The notes beneath the pieces are model-generated. The model searched no databases. It saw nothing but the letters and a program-made list of their open reading frames with translations, and had not been told where the DNA came from. The position numbers and the translations under genes are program-made. Below are positions 25,223 to 35,209 of a stretch of DNA of 40,659 bases, one piece after another. Source of the DNA: Syntrophaceae bacterium (GTDB taxonomy: Bacteria; Desulfobacterota; Desulfomonilia; Desulfomonilales; Desulfomonilaceae); assembly GCA_031292235.1 (NCBI GenBank), contig JARLHM010000053.1, forward strand, positions 1 to 40,659, given 5' to 3'. Positions within the stretch are counted from its first letter, which is position 1, and each line of letters begins with the position of its first letter.

Positions 25223-26218
25223 CTACCAAAGATTGGATATGGGCTTTTGCGGCACATTGTCCACAGCTTGTGAAGCTCCTACCGATTCGGGCTGCGAAGG
25301 CTCCGCCCTAGCGGTAAAGGTAGATTCTTCTTCAGTCTTAAGAGGTTTCGCCACCGGTTTGGGGAGTGGGAACTCGCCGCGAGCAAGTCTGGTGAGGAGT
25401 CCCTGGTCAACGATTATGCAATAGGAACCCACGCCAAGAGTATGGAACACAGCTTCAGCATCCTGCCAATCTAGGCCAAGACAGCCGTGAGTTAGTCTGC
25501 CCCCGGTAGCTTCGGCATAATGAATATATCTGGAGCCGTCAAAAACCAGTTTATATCTAAAGAATCCAGGCACTCTGCGATCTTCCCACCTGGCCGGTAT
25601 AGGTTCACCTTCCTCAAGGAAGTACCAGTCTGGTCGAACCCAGTCAGCGACAGCAACCTTACTCTTGATAGGAAATATGCCGACCGGCGTTTCAAACGCC
25701 CCTGTTCTGGTCTTACCCTTGCCTATCGCAACTGGTCCTATGCGTAATAACCGACCTTCCCTATCATACAGATAGTATTGAAAATTCCTCTTATCTATAA
25801 TAATGAACGCTTTGCCGTTTTTGTTCCTTATAAAGGAGCCGATATTTCGAGCATCGGTCAGCGCTCCCTGAATTTGACCCTCATCCTGCAAGCGGTGTCC
25901 GTAATAATTATCGTAAATCTCCGGTTGCTGAGAATTGTAACCGGAATTGTCGGGTTCCGTTGTGCGCGTCATCTGCTCGCGTAATATACGCTCTGCGTCT
26001 CTAGAATCATATTGCAAGTTTGGGGAAGGATATGTATTGGGTGGTTCCTGATATCTTGAAGCCCCCTGATTTTGGTATCCAGAACGAGGCTGTTGCGCCT
26101 CCATGTAACTGTTGGAACCATCCTGATAATAACTGTCGTCGTAGTACTGACCTTGAGCTATCGTAACGCTGGCCATACTTAAGATAATAGATACTCCATA
26201 TTTTATAAGATTCCGCAT
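25223..26218 (-). CDS. L,D-transpeptidase, YkuD domain, exported
   Basis: The catalytic core is HYAEATGGRLTHGCLGLDWQ with H233, H244 and C246 (numbered from the ATG at 26218). YkuD enzymes form 3-3 peptidoglycan crosslinks or attach proteins to the wall in the periplasm. The usual SHGCxR arginine is replaced (HGCLGL), a variant known in part of the family. Upstream is FIIIDKRNFQYYLYDREG and PVAIGKGKTRTGAFETPVG, the classic YkuD start. A signal peptide (about 1-22) is followed by a low-complexity Tyr/Gln/Ser/Pro-rich segment to about residue 106. The ATG at 26218 follows a GAGAAGAGGG ribosome site and is preferred to the ATG at 26257. It has its own strong promoter, so it need not follow the response regulator. 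Confidence 0.88.
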   Translation of the reverse strand: MRNLIKYGVSIILSMASVTIAQGQYYDDSYYQDGSNSYMEAQQPRSGYQNQGASRYQEPPNTYPSPNLQYDSRDAERILREQMTRTTEPDNSGYNSQQPEIYDNYYGHRLQDEGQIQGALTDARNIGSFIRNKNGKAFIIIDKRNFQYYLYDREGRLLRIGPVAIGKGKTRTGAFETPVGIFPIKSKVAVADWVRPDWYFLEEGEPIPARWEDRRVPGFFRYKLVFDGSRYIHYAEATGGRLTHGCLGLDWQDAEAVFHTLGVGSYCIIVDQGLLTRLARGEFPLPKPVAKPLKTEEESTFTARAEPSQPESVGASQAVDNVPQKPISNLW

Positions 26219-26280
26219 GGTTAAGACCCTCTTCTCCATGATTACAGAGAAAACCAACGCATCAATTTGAAATCACATTT

Positions 26281-26309
26281 TCTATAAAGTAATTCGCAAA
26301 TGGTGTCAA
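26281..26309 (-). promoter_or_regulatory. Sigma-70-type promoter of the L,D-transpeptidase gene
   Basis: On the minus strand a perfect -35 TTGACA (26309-26304), a 17-base spacer and TATAGA (26286-26281) lie in the gap after the response-regulator stop. The predicted start would leave a leader of about 55 bases before the ATG at 26218. Confidence 0.75.
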
Positions 26310-26337
26310 CCCATTATAAATCCTAGCGTTATGTGAA

Positions 26338-27702
26338 TTATTGAAGAAGCCCATATTTTTTCATCTTGTACTGCAAGTTACTTCTTGAGATCCCAAGAAT
26401 CTTAGCTGCCTGCGCCTGGATCGCTCCAGCTTTTCTTAGAGCGTCTCTGATCATCTTTTCTTCCATTGCGTCCAACGCGTCCATAAGCCCGGTGTTTTCT
26501 TCCAAGTTGAGATCAAGGCTCGAATCCGGGGTCTTATGCGATCTAATTTGATTTGGCAGGTCCTCAATTGTGATCGAATGCCCTTGAGACATTAGAATAG
26601 CGTATTCCATCGCGTTTTCCAATTCCCGAACATTCCCTGGCCATGAATAAGAGCAAAGAACTCTCATAGTTTCTGGCTGAATTTCCAGCATTTGTCTTCC
26701 CAAACGCGCACAGAATTTTTTTAGGAAATATGTAATCAAGAGCGGAATGTCGGTCATGCGTTCCCTCAATGGAGGCATTGGCACATGAACAACGTTTAGA
26801 CGAAAAAACAGGTCCGACCTGAATAATCCGGCGTCTACCTGTGTGCGCAGATCTTTGTTGGTTGCGGCGATCAGCCTTACATCAACACGGATATCGCGGT
26901 TTCCTCCAACTCTTTGAAATTCTTGCTCCTGAAGGACCCGCAACAATTTTACCTGTAAGTTGAGAGACATTTCTCCTATTTCATCGAGAAAAAGGACTCC
27001 ACTATCGGCAATTTCGAACTTACCCTGTTTGGTCGACACCGCCCCAGTAAACGCGCCCTTTTCATAGCCGAACAATTCGGATTCGAGAAGAGTTTCAGGG
27101 ATTGCTGCGCAATTAATTGAGACAAACGCCTTTAAAGCGCGGGAAGACGCCTTATGCAAAGCCTTGGCTATGACTTCCTTTCCAGTTCCCGACTCGCCTG
27201 AAATCAAGACGGTGGCAGGAGTGTCTGCGACCCTTTTCACTATCTGGAAGACACGATCCATAGCTTCGGATACCCCGATTATGGTTCCCCATACGGGGTC
27301 GTAGTCAGAAGAGTTAATGCGCCGAAGGTTTTTGTCCAAGCTCCTTTTTTCAACGGCCCGTGCTACAGCATGCTTGATGTCGTCGTTATCAAATGGCTTC
27401 TGGATGTGATCAATAGCCCCCTTTTTCATGGCGGAGACGGCTTGATCAACCTCTGCGAATGCGGTCATTAGAATCACAGGCAGTCCAGGGTCGTTTGCGA
27501 AAACCCTTTCAAGGAGTTCGATGCCGTTCATGCCAGGCATTTTAATATCTGAAAGTACAGCGTCAATCTGCTGGTCCCTTAATATTTCCAACGCTTCAGT
27601 TCCTGATGACGCTGTGAGAACATTATAGCCTTCATCAGTGAGCAGTTCCTCCAACACGAAAAGGTAATTTCTCTCGTCATCCACTACTAGGACGTTCGCC
27701 AT
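26338..27702 (-). CDS. Sigma-54-dependent response regulator (NtrC family)
   Basis: The 454-residue protein has three domains. The receiver (about 1-120) has acidic D8/D9, phospho-acceptor D52 in [13 protein letters not shown] and K102 in HIQKPFD. The AAA+ module has Walker A GESGTGKE (169-176) and the GAFTGA loop (216-221) that contacts sigma-54. A Fis-type DNA-binding helix pair follows at the C-terminus ([20 protein letters not shown]). It activates transcription from -24/-12 promoters when phosphorylated. The partner is the histidine kinase just upstream (24 bases). Which genes it controls is not visible: the L,D-transpeptidase next door has a sigma-70 promoter instead, and I found no sigma-54 promoter in the window. 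Confidence 0.96.
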   Translation of the reverse strand: MANVLVVDDERNYLFVLEELLTDEGYNVLTASSGTEALEILRDQQIDAVLSDIKMPGMNGIELLERVFANDPGLPVILMTAFAEVDQAVSAMKKGAIDHIQKPFDNDDIKHAVARAVEKRSLDKNLRRINSSDYDPVWGTIIGVSEAMDRVFQIVKRVADTPATVLISGESGTGKEVIAKALHKASSRALKAFVSINCAAIPETLLESELFGYEKGAFTGAVSTKQGKFEIADSGVLFLDEIGEMSLNLQVKLLRVLQEQEFQRVGGNRDIRVDVRLIAATNKDLRTQVDAGLFRSDLFFRLNVVHVPMPPLRERMTDIPLLITYFLKKFCARLGRQMLEIQPETMRVLCSYSWPGNVRELENAMEYAILMSQGHSITIEDLPNQIRSHKTPDSSLDLNLEENTGLMDALDAMEEKMIRDALRKAGAIQAQAAKILGISRSNLQYKMKKYGLLQ

Positions 27703-27726
27703 ATTCTAACCTCGGGGAAACTAGAT

Positions 27727-29181
27727 TTAATCCCGTTTGTTGACTTCTCTCGGAAGAACGATCGTGAAGACCGCTCCTTCTCCTTCTTCGCTGGATACTT
27801 TAATCTCACCGTTGTGGGCTGTAACAATGTTGTGCACTACGGCAAGCCCCAAACCTGTTCCCATTTGATTAGTGGTGAAAAAAGGTGTGAATATTTTGTT
27901 CAAATTTTCCCTTTTTATTCCCTGCCCATCATCAGCAAAAGTTATTTTAACAGTCGATTCTTCCGGTTGAATAGTTATCTCGAAGGAGCCGCCCTCGTCC
28001 ATGAACTCAAACGCATTCATGGTTATGTTCAGAAACGCCTGATACAGGAGGTCCGAGTCCCCGAGAATTATAGGCTCATATTTTGATTTTTCAACGGTTT
28101 CCGACCACGAAACTTTTCGAGACACGATTTCGTGTTCGAGAATATTCCTGACACGGGCCACAATATCTCTTACGTCCACCGGGTTAGACGCCGGAGATTT
28201 TGGCCTTGCGAAGTCTAGGAAATCCGTCAGGATTAGACTGAGCCTTGTAGCTTCCTCCAAAATTATGTTGGAGAATCTTTTGATTTTGGAGACATCCGGG
28301 TTCGCCTTGTTGGCTAGAACTTCCGCGGACGATCTGATAATTCCCAATGGATTGCGTATCTCATGAGCGATAGTCGCAACCATCTGACCAATAGAAGCTA
28401 GCTTCTCGGATTGCTGTAACTTGTCCTCAAGAAGCTTTTGCTCTTCGGCTCTTTCTATGAGAATCCTCTCTCCACGACGGACGATCAAGGTGAGAGTCAC
28501 AAAAAGAAAGGCCATAAGGCCGCTTGCGACAAGGAGAATGATTACGACATAACGCTGAACATTGACGTACTGGTCTGTTACGTCTTGAGTTATCTGGATG
28601 ACGCCATATATGGCTCCCAACATCCAATAATTTCCAGTCCCTTCCCTTAATGGGTAATATGTGTCAGCTTGCCACACGCCGTACCAATTTGTCGCGGATC
28701 TTTTTCCCCGCCTGATCTTGGTCTGATCTTTACCATTGAGCAGAGCTTCGTCAACAGCCTGATTTTCTGGCTCATATTTCCCTATCAAGTCGTAATCAGT
28801 GCTGTATACGATTTTTTTGTTTTTATCGATGATCTTGATCCGATCAATGCGAAGCCCGTAAGTGAAGTCCTTAATCAACGAATCAAGAGCGCCAAATTGG
28901 TCCCATTTTCTGAGGTCCATGCTTAGTCCCCGAGCTTTTAGCGGGGCATAAAATCCTACGAAAATATTGTAATTGAGGTTCTCTGCAAGGAGGCGAGCGT
29001 AATTTTCCGCCCCTTTGAGAAGAGTGTCTACGCTACGGGTGTACAAAAACGCGCCCAGTAAGAGCGTTACAACGGCAATGACCGTAAAACCTGAAAGGAT
29101 GAAATATTTCAGAAGCCTAAACGGACCGGCGCCTATGGCTGCTGATCTCTTCGCTGTCGGTTTAAGTTTAACTCCCAACAT
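27727..29181 (-). CDS. Membrane-bound sensor histidine kinase (NtrB/ZraS-like)
   Basis: The 484-residue protein has transmembrane helices at about 27-47 and 211-234 with a periplasmic sensory region of about 160 residues between them. Dimerisation and phospho-acceptor helices carry H273 in VATIAHEIRNPLGII. The ATPase domain shows NITMNAFEFM (N-box), FADDGQGIK (G1) and TNQMGTGLGLAVVHNIV (F/G2). EIRNP-type kinases pair with NtrC-family regulators, and one follows 24 bases downstream. The periplasmic part contains KIIDKNKKIVYSTDYDLIG, a PAS/CACHE-like feature. A 13-base CTAAG-GTT-CTTAG repeat lies at 29197-29209, just before the start. Signal is unknown; a link to cell-envelope state is inference from neighbouring genes. 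Confidence 0.94.
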   Translation of the reverse strand: MLGVKLKPTAKRSAAIGAGPFRLLKYFILSGFTVIAVVTLLLGAFLYTRSVDTLLKGAENYARLLAENLNYNIFVGFYAPLKARGLSMDLRKWDQFGALDSLIKDFTYGLRIDRIKIIDKNKKIVYSTDYDLIGKYEPENQAVDEALLNGKDQTKIRRGKRSATNWYGVWQADTYYPLREGTGNYWMLGAIYGVIQITQDVTDQYVNVQRYVVIILLVASGLMAFLFVTLTLIVRRGERILIERAEEQKLLEDKLQQSEKLASIGQMVATIAHEIRNPLGIIRSSAEVLANKANPDVSKIKRFSNIILEEATRLSLILTDFLDFARPKSPASNPVDVRDIVARVRNILEHEIVSRKVSWSETVEKSKYEPIILGDSDLLYQAFLNITMNAFEFMDEGGSFEITIQPEESTVKITFADDGQGIKRENLNKIFTPFFTTNQMGTGLGLAVVHNIVTAHNGEIKVSSEEGEGAVFTIVLPREVNKRD

Positions 29182-29345
29182 GACTGTCGAATTCTACTAA
29201 GGTTCTTAGTCTGTAAACGCGTTTTAAGTTCTTTGGGTTTGCAGTTAAGGTTGTCATGATTGGTGAGGAATGTGGACTGATTTTCTGGAACATGTCAAGG
29301 ACGGAAAAACACTCTTATTGAAAAAGAAACCAAGGAATCTGATAT

Positions 29346-29879
29346 TCAAGCGTTGCCAAGGTCATCAGGGTCCATTCGTTCCAAAATCTTTGTAAGCTCT
29401 TCATCTGTTCGTTCAACATCCTCCTGAGTGAGTACCAATTTAGTCTTTGGTTCATCAATCTGTTCGGAATCGGACATTCCTTCGATGACCTCTTCGTTGA
29501 CGAATATGGCTACCCCGGCCCAGGTCGCCAGCACGAGTGAATCAGAGGGCCTGGCGTCTACAGTAACTAACTTTGAATCAGCGGTCTTTATATAAATCGT
29601 CGCATAATATGTATGTTCCTTCAGATCGTCTATTTCTATATGCTCAATATGTGAGCCGGTTTTTTCGATCACATTTCGGAGCAATTCGTGCGTTAGGGGT
29701 CGTTGAAAGACTTCTTTGGAAATGGCCCGTTGCAACGCCATAGCTTCGACAGGACCGATCCAGATATATAATTCCCGATCCCCTCCCTTTTCACGCAGGA
29801 TCACAACAGGCTGCATATTTCTGGAATCCGAGGCTAGGCCCGATATTGTCATTTCCTTGAAACTCTTTTCTAATTTCAT
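29346..29879 (-). CDS. DUF151 (bifunctional nuclease-like) family protein
   Basis: The 177-residue product has the DUF151 hallmarks: LYIWIGPVEAMALQRAIS (about 37-54), RPLTHELLRNVIEKTG and ITVDARPSDSLVLA-like VDARPSDSLVLATWAGVAIF. The name bifunctional nuclease comes from a plant relative; for bacteria the biochemical role is not established. The chain ends with an acidic tail (EPKTKLVLTQEDVERTDEEL). A ribosome site, AGAGGG, precedes the ATG at 29879. It lies 18 bases after the TIM-barrel gene, so both are probably in one transcript with ahbC. It is cytoplasmic, since no signal is seen. Family call is firm, function open. Confidence 0.85.
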   Translation of the reverse strand: MKLEKSFKEMTISGLASDSRNMQPVVILREKGGDRELYIWIGPVEAMALQRAISKEVFQRPLTHELLRNVIEKTGSHIEHIEIDDLKEHTYYATIYIKTADSKLVTVDARPSDSLVLATWAGVAIFVNEEVIEGMSDSEQIDEPKTKLVLTQEDVERTDEELTKILERMDPDDLGNA

Positions 29880-29897
29880 GTGATCCCTCTTTCCGAA

Positions 29898-30686
29898 TTA
29901 ATCGAACCGAACATCAGCCAAAGCCATATCAGAGCGTAGAGTCCTAACACGTTCAATGATATTTACCAGCCGCTGTCTGGAGACGAGCAATTCATGGCGT
30001 TTCAGTTCCAGCGTAAAAGTCTTATTATAACCGGAATCTAAAAGCGCCTTTAAGACAGCTTCGAAATCAATGATACCATCACCAATCGGCAAATGCAGGT
30101 CATCTTTTACACCGTTACCGCCTGAATTGTCGTGTATATGAACATGCTGAATTTTTCCGGAAAGTTGAGCAATAATTCCGAATGATGTGTTTGATTGTGT
30201 CAACAATTGCCCATGACCAATGTCCAGCGTGATCGAGGAGTTGAGAATGTCTTCCAGAGCATAAGCAAGGTCGGAGGCTGTTTCTGACAGGTTCTCCAGG
30301 CTCAATGTAATCCCCTTGCTCCTGGCATATAGAAAAAGATCTTTAAACGCCCTTTTCTTCTCGATCATTTGAGGCCCTGAAACGTAACGCGGGTCCATCC
30401 AGAGATGCACTGTTAAAAAATTGGCATTGATCAAGGCTGTAGTGTCAATGGTCGCTTTTAGCGCAGGGTGGTAGTTCTCCCAAAGGTTTTTTAAACTGGT
30501 CGGGTCTCCCTCGTGAGGCCCATGAGTGATAAGCCTGAAATCCGGCCCTGCAAGTCGACTAACGTCTAATCGGCTCCAGTAAAACCTCGCATCACAGTCT
30601 TTCAGGATCACTTCTCCGAAGTCAAATCCATTTTCTTTGAGAAATACTATATCATCTGAATTTCGGACGTGACCACCCAGGAGCAT
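29898..30686 (-). CDS. Sugar phosphate isomerase/epimerase-like TIM-barrel protein
   Basis: The 262-residue product belongs to the xylose isomerase/AP endonuclease 2-like TIM-barrel superfamily. Indicators are LITHGPHEGDP, ANFLTVHLWMDPRY, LSLENLSETASDLAYAL (metal-binding Glu), SITLDIGHGQLL with Asp and His, VHIHDNSGGNGVKDDLHLP and FTLELKRHEL (C-terminal Glu). These residues form a metal centre for sugar isomerisation or for cutting abasic DNA; which applies here is not clear. It lies 83 bases after ahbC and 18 before the DUF151 gene, suggesting shared transcription. AAGGAT precedes the ATG by about 9 bases. No signal peptide. Confidence 0.75.
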   Translation of the reverse strand: MLLGGHVRNSDDIVFLKENGFDFGEVILKDCDARFYWSRLDVSRLAGPDFRLITHGPHEGDPTSLKNLWENYHPALKATIDTTALINANFLTVHLWMDPRYVSGPQMIEKKRAFKDLFLYARSKGITLSLENLSETASDLAYALEDILNSSITLDIGHGQLLTQSNTSFGIIAQLSGKIQHVHIHDNSGGNGVKDDLHLPIGDGIIDFEAVLKALLDSGYNKTFTLELKRHELLVSRQRLVNIIERVRTLRSDMALADVRFD

Positions 30687-30769
30687 ATAGATCTATCCTT
30701 GCCCAGACAAAAGAATGTCATGGCCACGGTCTGGGACCGCGCCAACGACAGTGTGACGCTAATTACGCG

Positions 30770-31954
30770 CTAAGTAAGTCCTATTTCCTCATCAGTGAGA
30801 TAACATGCCGGGTCCGGCGCCCAGAGGTCCCCGAGAGCGGCTTCAGCCCGAACCCTGAAATTTCCGCCACAAATATCCAGCCAATTACAGGATGCGCAAC
30901 GCCCACGAACAAAATTCTTTTTCTGTTTCAGCTTCTGTAACAGTTCATCGTTGGGGTTTGTCCAGATCTTGCTAAAAGGTCTATTGCGAATATTTCCAAA
31001 ACTGTGATGTCTCCAGAACTGGTCAGCGTGGACAGTTCCATCCCAAGACACGCAGCCAATCCCTCGGCCAGAACTGTTTCCTTCATTCATCTGGAGCAGT
31101 TCAAGGACTTGCCTGGCCCTATCAGGGTTCTCTTTTAAGAGTCTGAGGTAGATATAAGGTCCGTCAGCGTGGTTATCCACCGTCAGAACTTCAACAGCCA
31201 TGCCTTTTCCGTGAAGAGCCATCGTCCTATCAATAATCAGATCGACCACTTTTCTGGTTTGTTTGTGGTCCAAGTCCTCATTCATAAGATCAGCGCCTCT
31301 ACCGGCATAAACTAGATGGTAAAAACAGATCCTGGGTATCTGAAGTTTATCCACAAGATCGAATATACCATCTATTTCCTGGAAATTTCTCTTATTGATT
31401 GTGAACCTAAGCCCAACTTTCAGACCAGCCGCCTTGCAGTTGTTTATGGCCCTCAAGACGCGTTCAAAAGTCCCGTCTACACCTCTGAATGAGTCGTGAA
31501 CCTTTTGAAGACCATCCAGGCTTATTCCTACGTATGACAAGCCGATGTCTTTGAGCTTGGCGGCCATAGGCTCATCGATCAAGGTGCCGTTGGTTGAGAG
31601 AACCGCCCTCATACCGGAAACCGTGGCGTGCTGGATCAATTCCAGAATGTCGGGCCGAATCAGCGGCTCACCTCCGGAAAAAAGAACTACAGGGGAACCA
31701 AATCCAGCCAGATCGTCAAGGAGTTGAATACCTTCATCAGTAGACAGTTCATTCGAGTATTTCTTGTCCTCAGAACGTGAATAACAGTGGACGCATTTAA
31801 GATTACACCGTTGAGTGATATTCCAGACTACTACCGGCTTCTTATCCTTGGAAAACTGAAGCAGATGTGAAGGCAGGTCCTTTGACATTCGTCCATAGCG
31901 CAAAGGGTCCGACGCCTCGACCGCGCCGCAGTAAAGCTTTGATACTCCAATCAT
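30770..31954 (-). CDS. ahbC: Fe-coproporphyrin III synthase (AhbC), radical SAM/SPASM
   Basis: The 394-residue protein begins MIGVSKLYCGAVEASDPLRY, essentially the N-terminal signature of AhbC. It carries the radical SAM CxxxCxxC motif (C50, C54, C57 in CNLKCVHC), FSGGEPLIRPD and the C-terminal SPASM cysteines (CASCNWLDICGG and DPACYL). AhbC removes the two acetate side chains from 12,18-didecarboxysiroheme to give Fe-coproporphyrin III, the penultimate step of the anaerobic haem route that starts with siroheme. AhbD, which finishes the route, is not in the window; ahbB lies 24 kb away at 6439. Its promoter (31985-32013) is preceded by tandem 11-bp repeats at 32019-32040. AGGAG is the ribosome site about 8 bases before the ATG. 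NirJ for haem d1 is the close alternative family. Confidence 0.88.
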   Translation of the reverse strand: MIGVSKLYCGAVEASDPLRYGRMSKDLPSHLLQFSKDKKPVVVWNITQRCNLKCVHCYSRSEDKKYSNELSTDEGIQLLDDLAGFGSPVVLFSGGEPLIRPDILELIQHATVSGMRAVLSTNGTLIDEPMAAKLKDIGLSYVGISLDGLQKVHDSFRGVDGTFERVLRAINNCKAAGLKVGLRFTINKRNFQEIDGIFDLVDKLQIPRICFYHLVYAGRGADLMNEDLDHKQTRKVVDLIIDRTMALHGKGMAVEVLTVDNHADGPYIYLRLLKENPDRARQVLELLQMNEGNSSGRGIGCVSWDGTVHADQFWRHHSFGNIRNRPFSKIWTNPNDELLQKLKQKKNFVRGRCASCNWLDICGGNFRVRAEAALGDLWAPDPACYLTDEEIGLT

Positions 31955-31984
31955 TAAGTGACTCCTAATAGTTACAATACCGAG

Positions 31985-32013
31985 ATATTAGACAGTGATT
32001 AACAATCTTGCAA
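31985..32013 (-). promoter_or_regulatory. Promoter of ahbC with adjoining tandem repeats
   Basis: On the minus strand TTGCAA (32013-32008), a 17-base spacer and TAATAT (31990-31985) precede the ahbC start by about 30 bases. Each hexamer matches 4 of 6 bases. Directly upstream lies a tandem direct repeat, positioned as an activator site would be. Confidence 0.6.
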
Positions 32014-32018
32014 CTCCG

Positions 32019-32040
32019 AAGCGTAAAGAAAGCGTAAAGG
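32019..32040 (-). repeat. Two tandem 11-bp direct repeats upstream of the ahbC -35
   Basis: AAGCGTAAAGA (32019-32029) and AAGCGTAAAGG (32030-32040) differ at the last base; on the coding strand they read CTTTACGCTT twice with an 11-base period, one helical turn. They end 5 bases from the -35 of the ahbC promoter. This layout matches direct-repeat sites of OmpR/PhoB-type regulators, but the protein is unknown. Confidence 0.6.
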
Positions 32041-32068
32041 CTTGATCCAAATTATCTCAAAACAGGTA

Positions 32069-32518
32069 TCATGAGTGAAAATCCGAGCATAATCGAAAAA
32101 AGTCTACGATAATCTCCGCATGATCGAAAGCCAGGTCGTTGGGCAGATTGTCTTTATGAAAGACCTGAGCTTTCGCCGCATCGTCTCCGGCGCGGGGAAC
32201 ACCATCGCTTTGTGCTGTGAATACAGTAGAAATGGTGTGATGTCTGGGGTCTCTGTTCCGTGAAGAATAAACTCCAAGCAATTTCAAATTCTGTATATCA
32301 AGAGATGTTTCCTCTTTAGCTTCTCTGGAGGCCGCCTCTTCCACGGATTCGCCGTAATCGACGAACCCTCCAGGCAATGCCCAACCAAAGGGAGCGTTTT
32401 TTCTGCTAATCAGGACTATCCCACCTTGATTTCTTATCACTATATCAACTGTTGGTAGGGGATTTTTATAGGTGGACATCACGAAACCGCATCTGGGGCA
32501 TATCAATTCCGTTTTCAT
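32069..32518 (-). CDS. Nudix hydrolase, ADP-ribose pyrophosphatase-like
   Basis: The 149-residue protein has the Nudix box GFVDYGESVEEAASREAKEE (51-70) with G51, E57, R65, E66, E69 and E70; the usual last glycine is a serine (S72). It hydrolyses a nucleoside diphosphate linked to another group, using divalent metal. The N-terminal CPRCG with STYKNPLPTVD is typical of the ADP-ribose/NAD-type subgroup and could bind zinc with other ligands. The ATG at 32518 is preceded by AAGGAAGG; the frame extends to 32578, but the added residues are not conserved and would run into the groES operator. It diverges from groES. Confidence 0.88.
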   Translation of the reverse strand: MKTELICPRCGFVMSTYKNPLPTVDIVIRNQGGIVLISRKNAPFGWALPGGFVDYGESVEEAASREAKEETSLDIQNLKLLGVYSSRNRDPRHHTISTVFTAQSDGVPRAGDDAAKAQVFHKDNLPNDLAFDHAEIIVDFFRLCSDFHS

Positions 32519-32571
32519 TTTTGCCTTCCTTAAAATTTTGTTGATGAAGGGGTTGACAAACTGACCGATGA

Positions 32572-32598
32572 TTGGCACTCATATGTAGTGAGTGCTAA
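32572..32598. promoter_or_regulatory. CIRCE operator for HrcA upstream of groESL
   Basis: TTGGCACTC-N9-GAGTGCTAA matches the CIRCE consensus (TTAGCACTC-N9-GAGTGCTAA) with one mismatch at the third base. It sits 60-86 bases before the groES start. A TTGACA at 32553-32558 is a plausible -35; the operator would then overlap the -10 and start. Repression by HrcA, released on heat shock, is the expected control. HrcA itself is not in the window. Confidence 0.93.
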
Positions 32599-32657
32599 CA
32601 AGTGTCTAGCGCTCCAAACAGTTCTATACTAAAAAGAAAGCATTTGGAGGTTATATC

Positions 32658-32948
32658 ATGAAATTTCGTCCTCTTTATGATCGAATCCTTGTCGAGAGGG
32701 TGGAATCAGAGGAAGTCACCAAAGGCGGAATAATCCTGCCTGACTCCGCCAAGGAAAAACCGCAGCAAGGCAAAATCATCGCCGTGGGTAAAGGCAAGAA
32801 GACCGAAGAAGGTAAGATTATTCCTCTTGAACTCAAAGAAGGCGACACAATACTGTTCGGCAAGTATTCCGGATCTGAAATCAAAGTCGATGGCGTAGAA
32901 TATCTGATAATGCGTGAAGACGACATCCTGGGTCTCGTCGAGTCATAA
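32658..32948 (+). CDS. groS: Co-chaperonin GroES
   Basis: The 96-residue length and sequence are canonical: [17 protein letters not shown] at the start, [18 protein letters not shown] (mobile loop), and [19 protein letters not shown] leading to a terminal DDILGLVE. The heptamer caps GroEL. An AGG-rich ribosome site (TTTGGAGG) precedes the ATG, and a CIRCE operator lies upstream. groEL follows after 71 bases in the usual arrangement. Confidence 0.98.
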   Translation: MKFRPLYDRILVERVESEEVTKGGIILPDSAKEKPQQGKIIAVGKGKKTEEGKIIPLELKEGDTILFGKYSGSEIKVDGVEYLIMREDDILGLVES

Positions 32949-32998
32949 TTCGTTTACCCCAAAACCCTAATCATTACAAAATTTTTAGTGAAACATAA

Positions 32999-34651
<1,653 letters not shown>

Positions 34652-34677
34652 TCAATTTTCCGTCTCAGCGGAAAGTG

Positions 34678-34716
34678 AAAAAGGCGGTCGGATTATCCGG
34701 TCGCCTTTTTGTTTTG
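34678..34716. terminator. Intrinsic terminator after groEL, also facing pyrI
   Basis: AAAAAGGCG at 34678-34686 pairs with CGCCTTTTT at 34702-34710, with an inner CGGAT/ATCCG helix, then a T-rich run. Complementary A/T runs on both sides allow it to serve the convergent pyrI transcript as well. Confidence 0.9.
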
Positions 34717-34732
34717 ATCGAAACAATCGCTA

Positions 34733-35209
34733 CTAGTTCTTTTCTTTATACTTTATTAGCGGCCCAAAAAATTCGGTTTCGCAGTAGTGACACCTCATTG
34801 TTAAAGGGCCTTTCCCTACGATCACAAATTTGCATGGCACCTGTTCGTGGTTGGTTATACAGAAACGGTCAGGACACACGACAATATCACCCACAGAATC
34901 CGGGACATCTACTTTGTGTTTTTCGGTAACCTTCCCATTTTCAATTCGTGTTACAGTAGCCATCGGCGCTATCAACGCCACAACGTTCAACATGTTTCGA
35001 GTTAAGCTCAAGTTTTCGACTTTGATGATGTCCTTTTTGTTCAGAGATTGAGATTCGAAATTTATACCAATTGCTATAATGTCCCCAGTTTTCCTGGCTA
35101 GGGCATTCAGTCCCAGCACCTGAGAAATAAGGAAAGCCTTGCCCGCGGGGATATGGTCTATGACAATCCCGGAGTCAATTTTTGCGATCGTGATCGGTCT
35201 ATCTTTCAT
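34733..35209 (-). CDS. pyrI: Aspartate carbamoyltransferase regulatory chain (PyrI)
   Basis: The 158-residue protein has the allosteric domain (IDHIPAGKAFLISQVLGL, VKVENLSLTR-like IIKVENLSLTRNML) and the C-terminal zinc domain with C112, C117, C140 and C143 (CPDRFC ... CHYC). It binds ATP/CTP and assembles with PyrB into the allosteric holoenzyme. The ATG overlaps the pyrB stop as ATGA, so the two chains are translationally coupled. It is the last gene of the pyrC-pyrB-pyrI run. Presence of PyrI shows that this ATCase is probably feedback-regulated. Confidence 0.95.
   Translation of the reverse strand: MKDRPITIAKIDSGIVIDHIPAGKAFLISQVLGLNALARKTGDIIAIGINFESQSLNKKDIIKVENLSLTRNMLNVVALIAPMATVTRIENGKVTEKHKVDVPDSVGDIVVCPDRFCITNHEQVPCKFVIVGKGPLTMRCHYCETEFFGPLIKYKEKN

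Noticed and set aside
29197-29209. CTAAG-GTT-CTTAG repeat before the histidine kinase
   Set aside because: Arms of 5 bases are common by chance and no T-run follows; kept only as a note.
30731-30745. CGGTC-N3-GACCG-like hairpin between ahbC and the TIM-barrel gene
   Set aside because: Short stem without a T-run; not a convincing terminator or attenuator.
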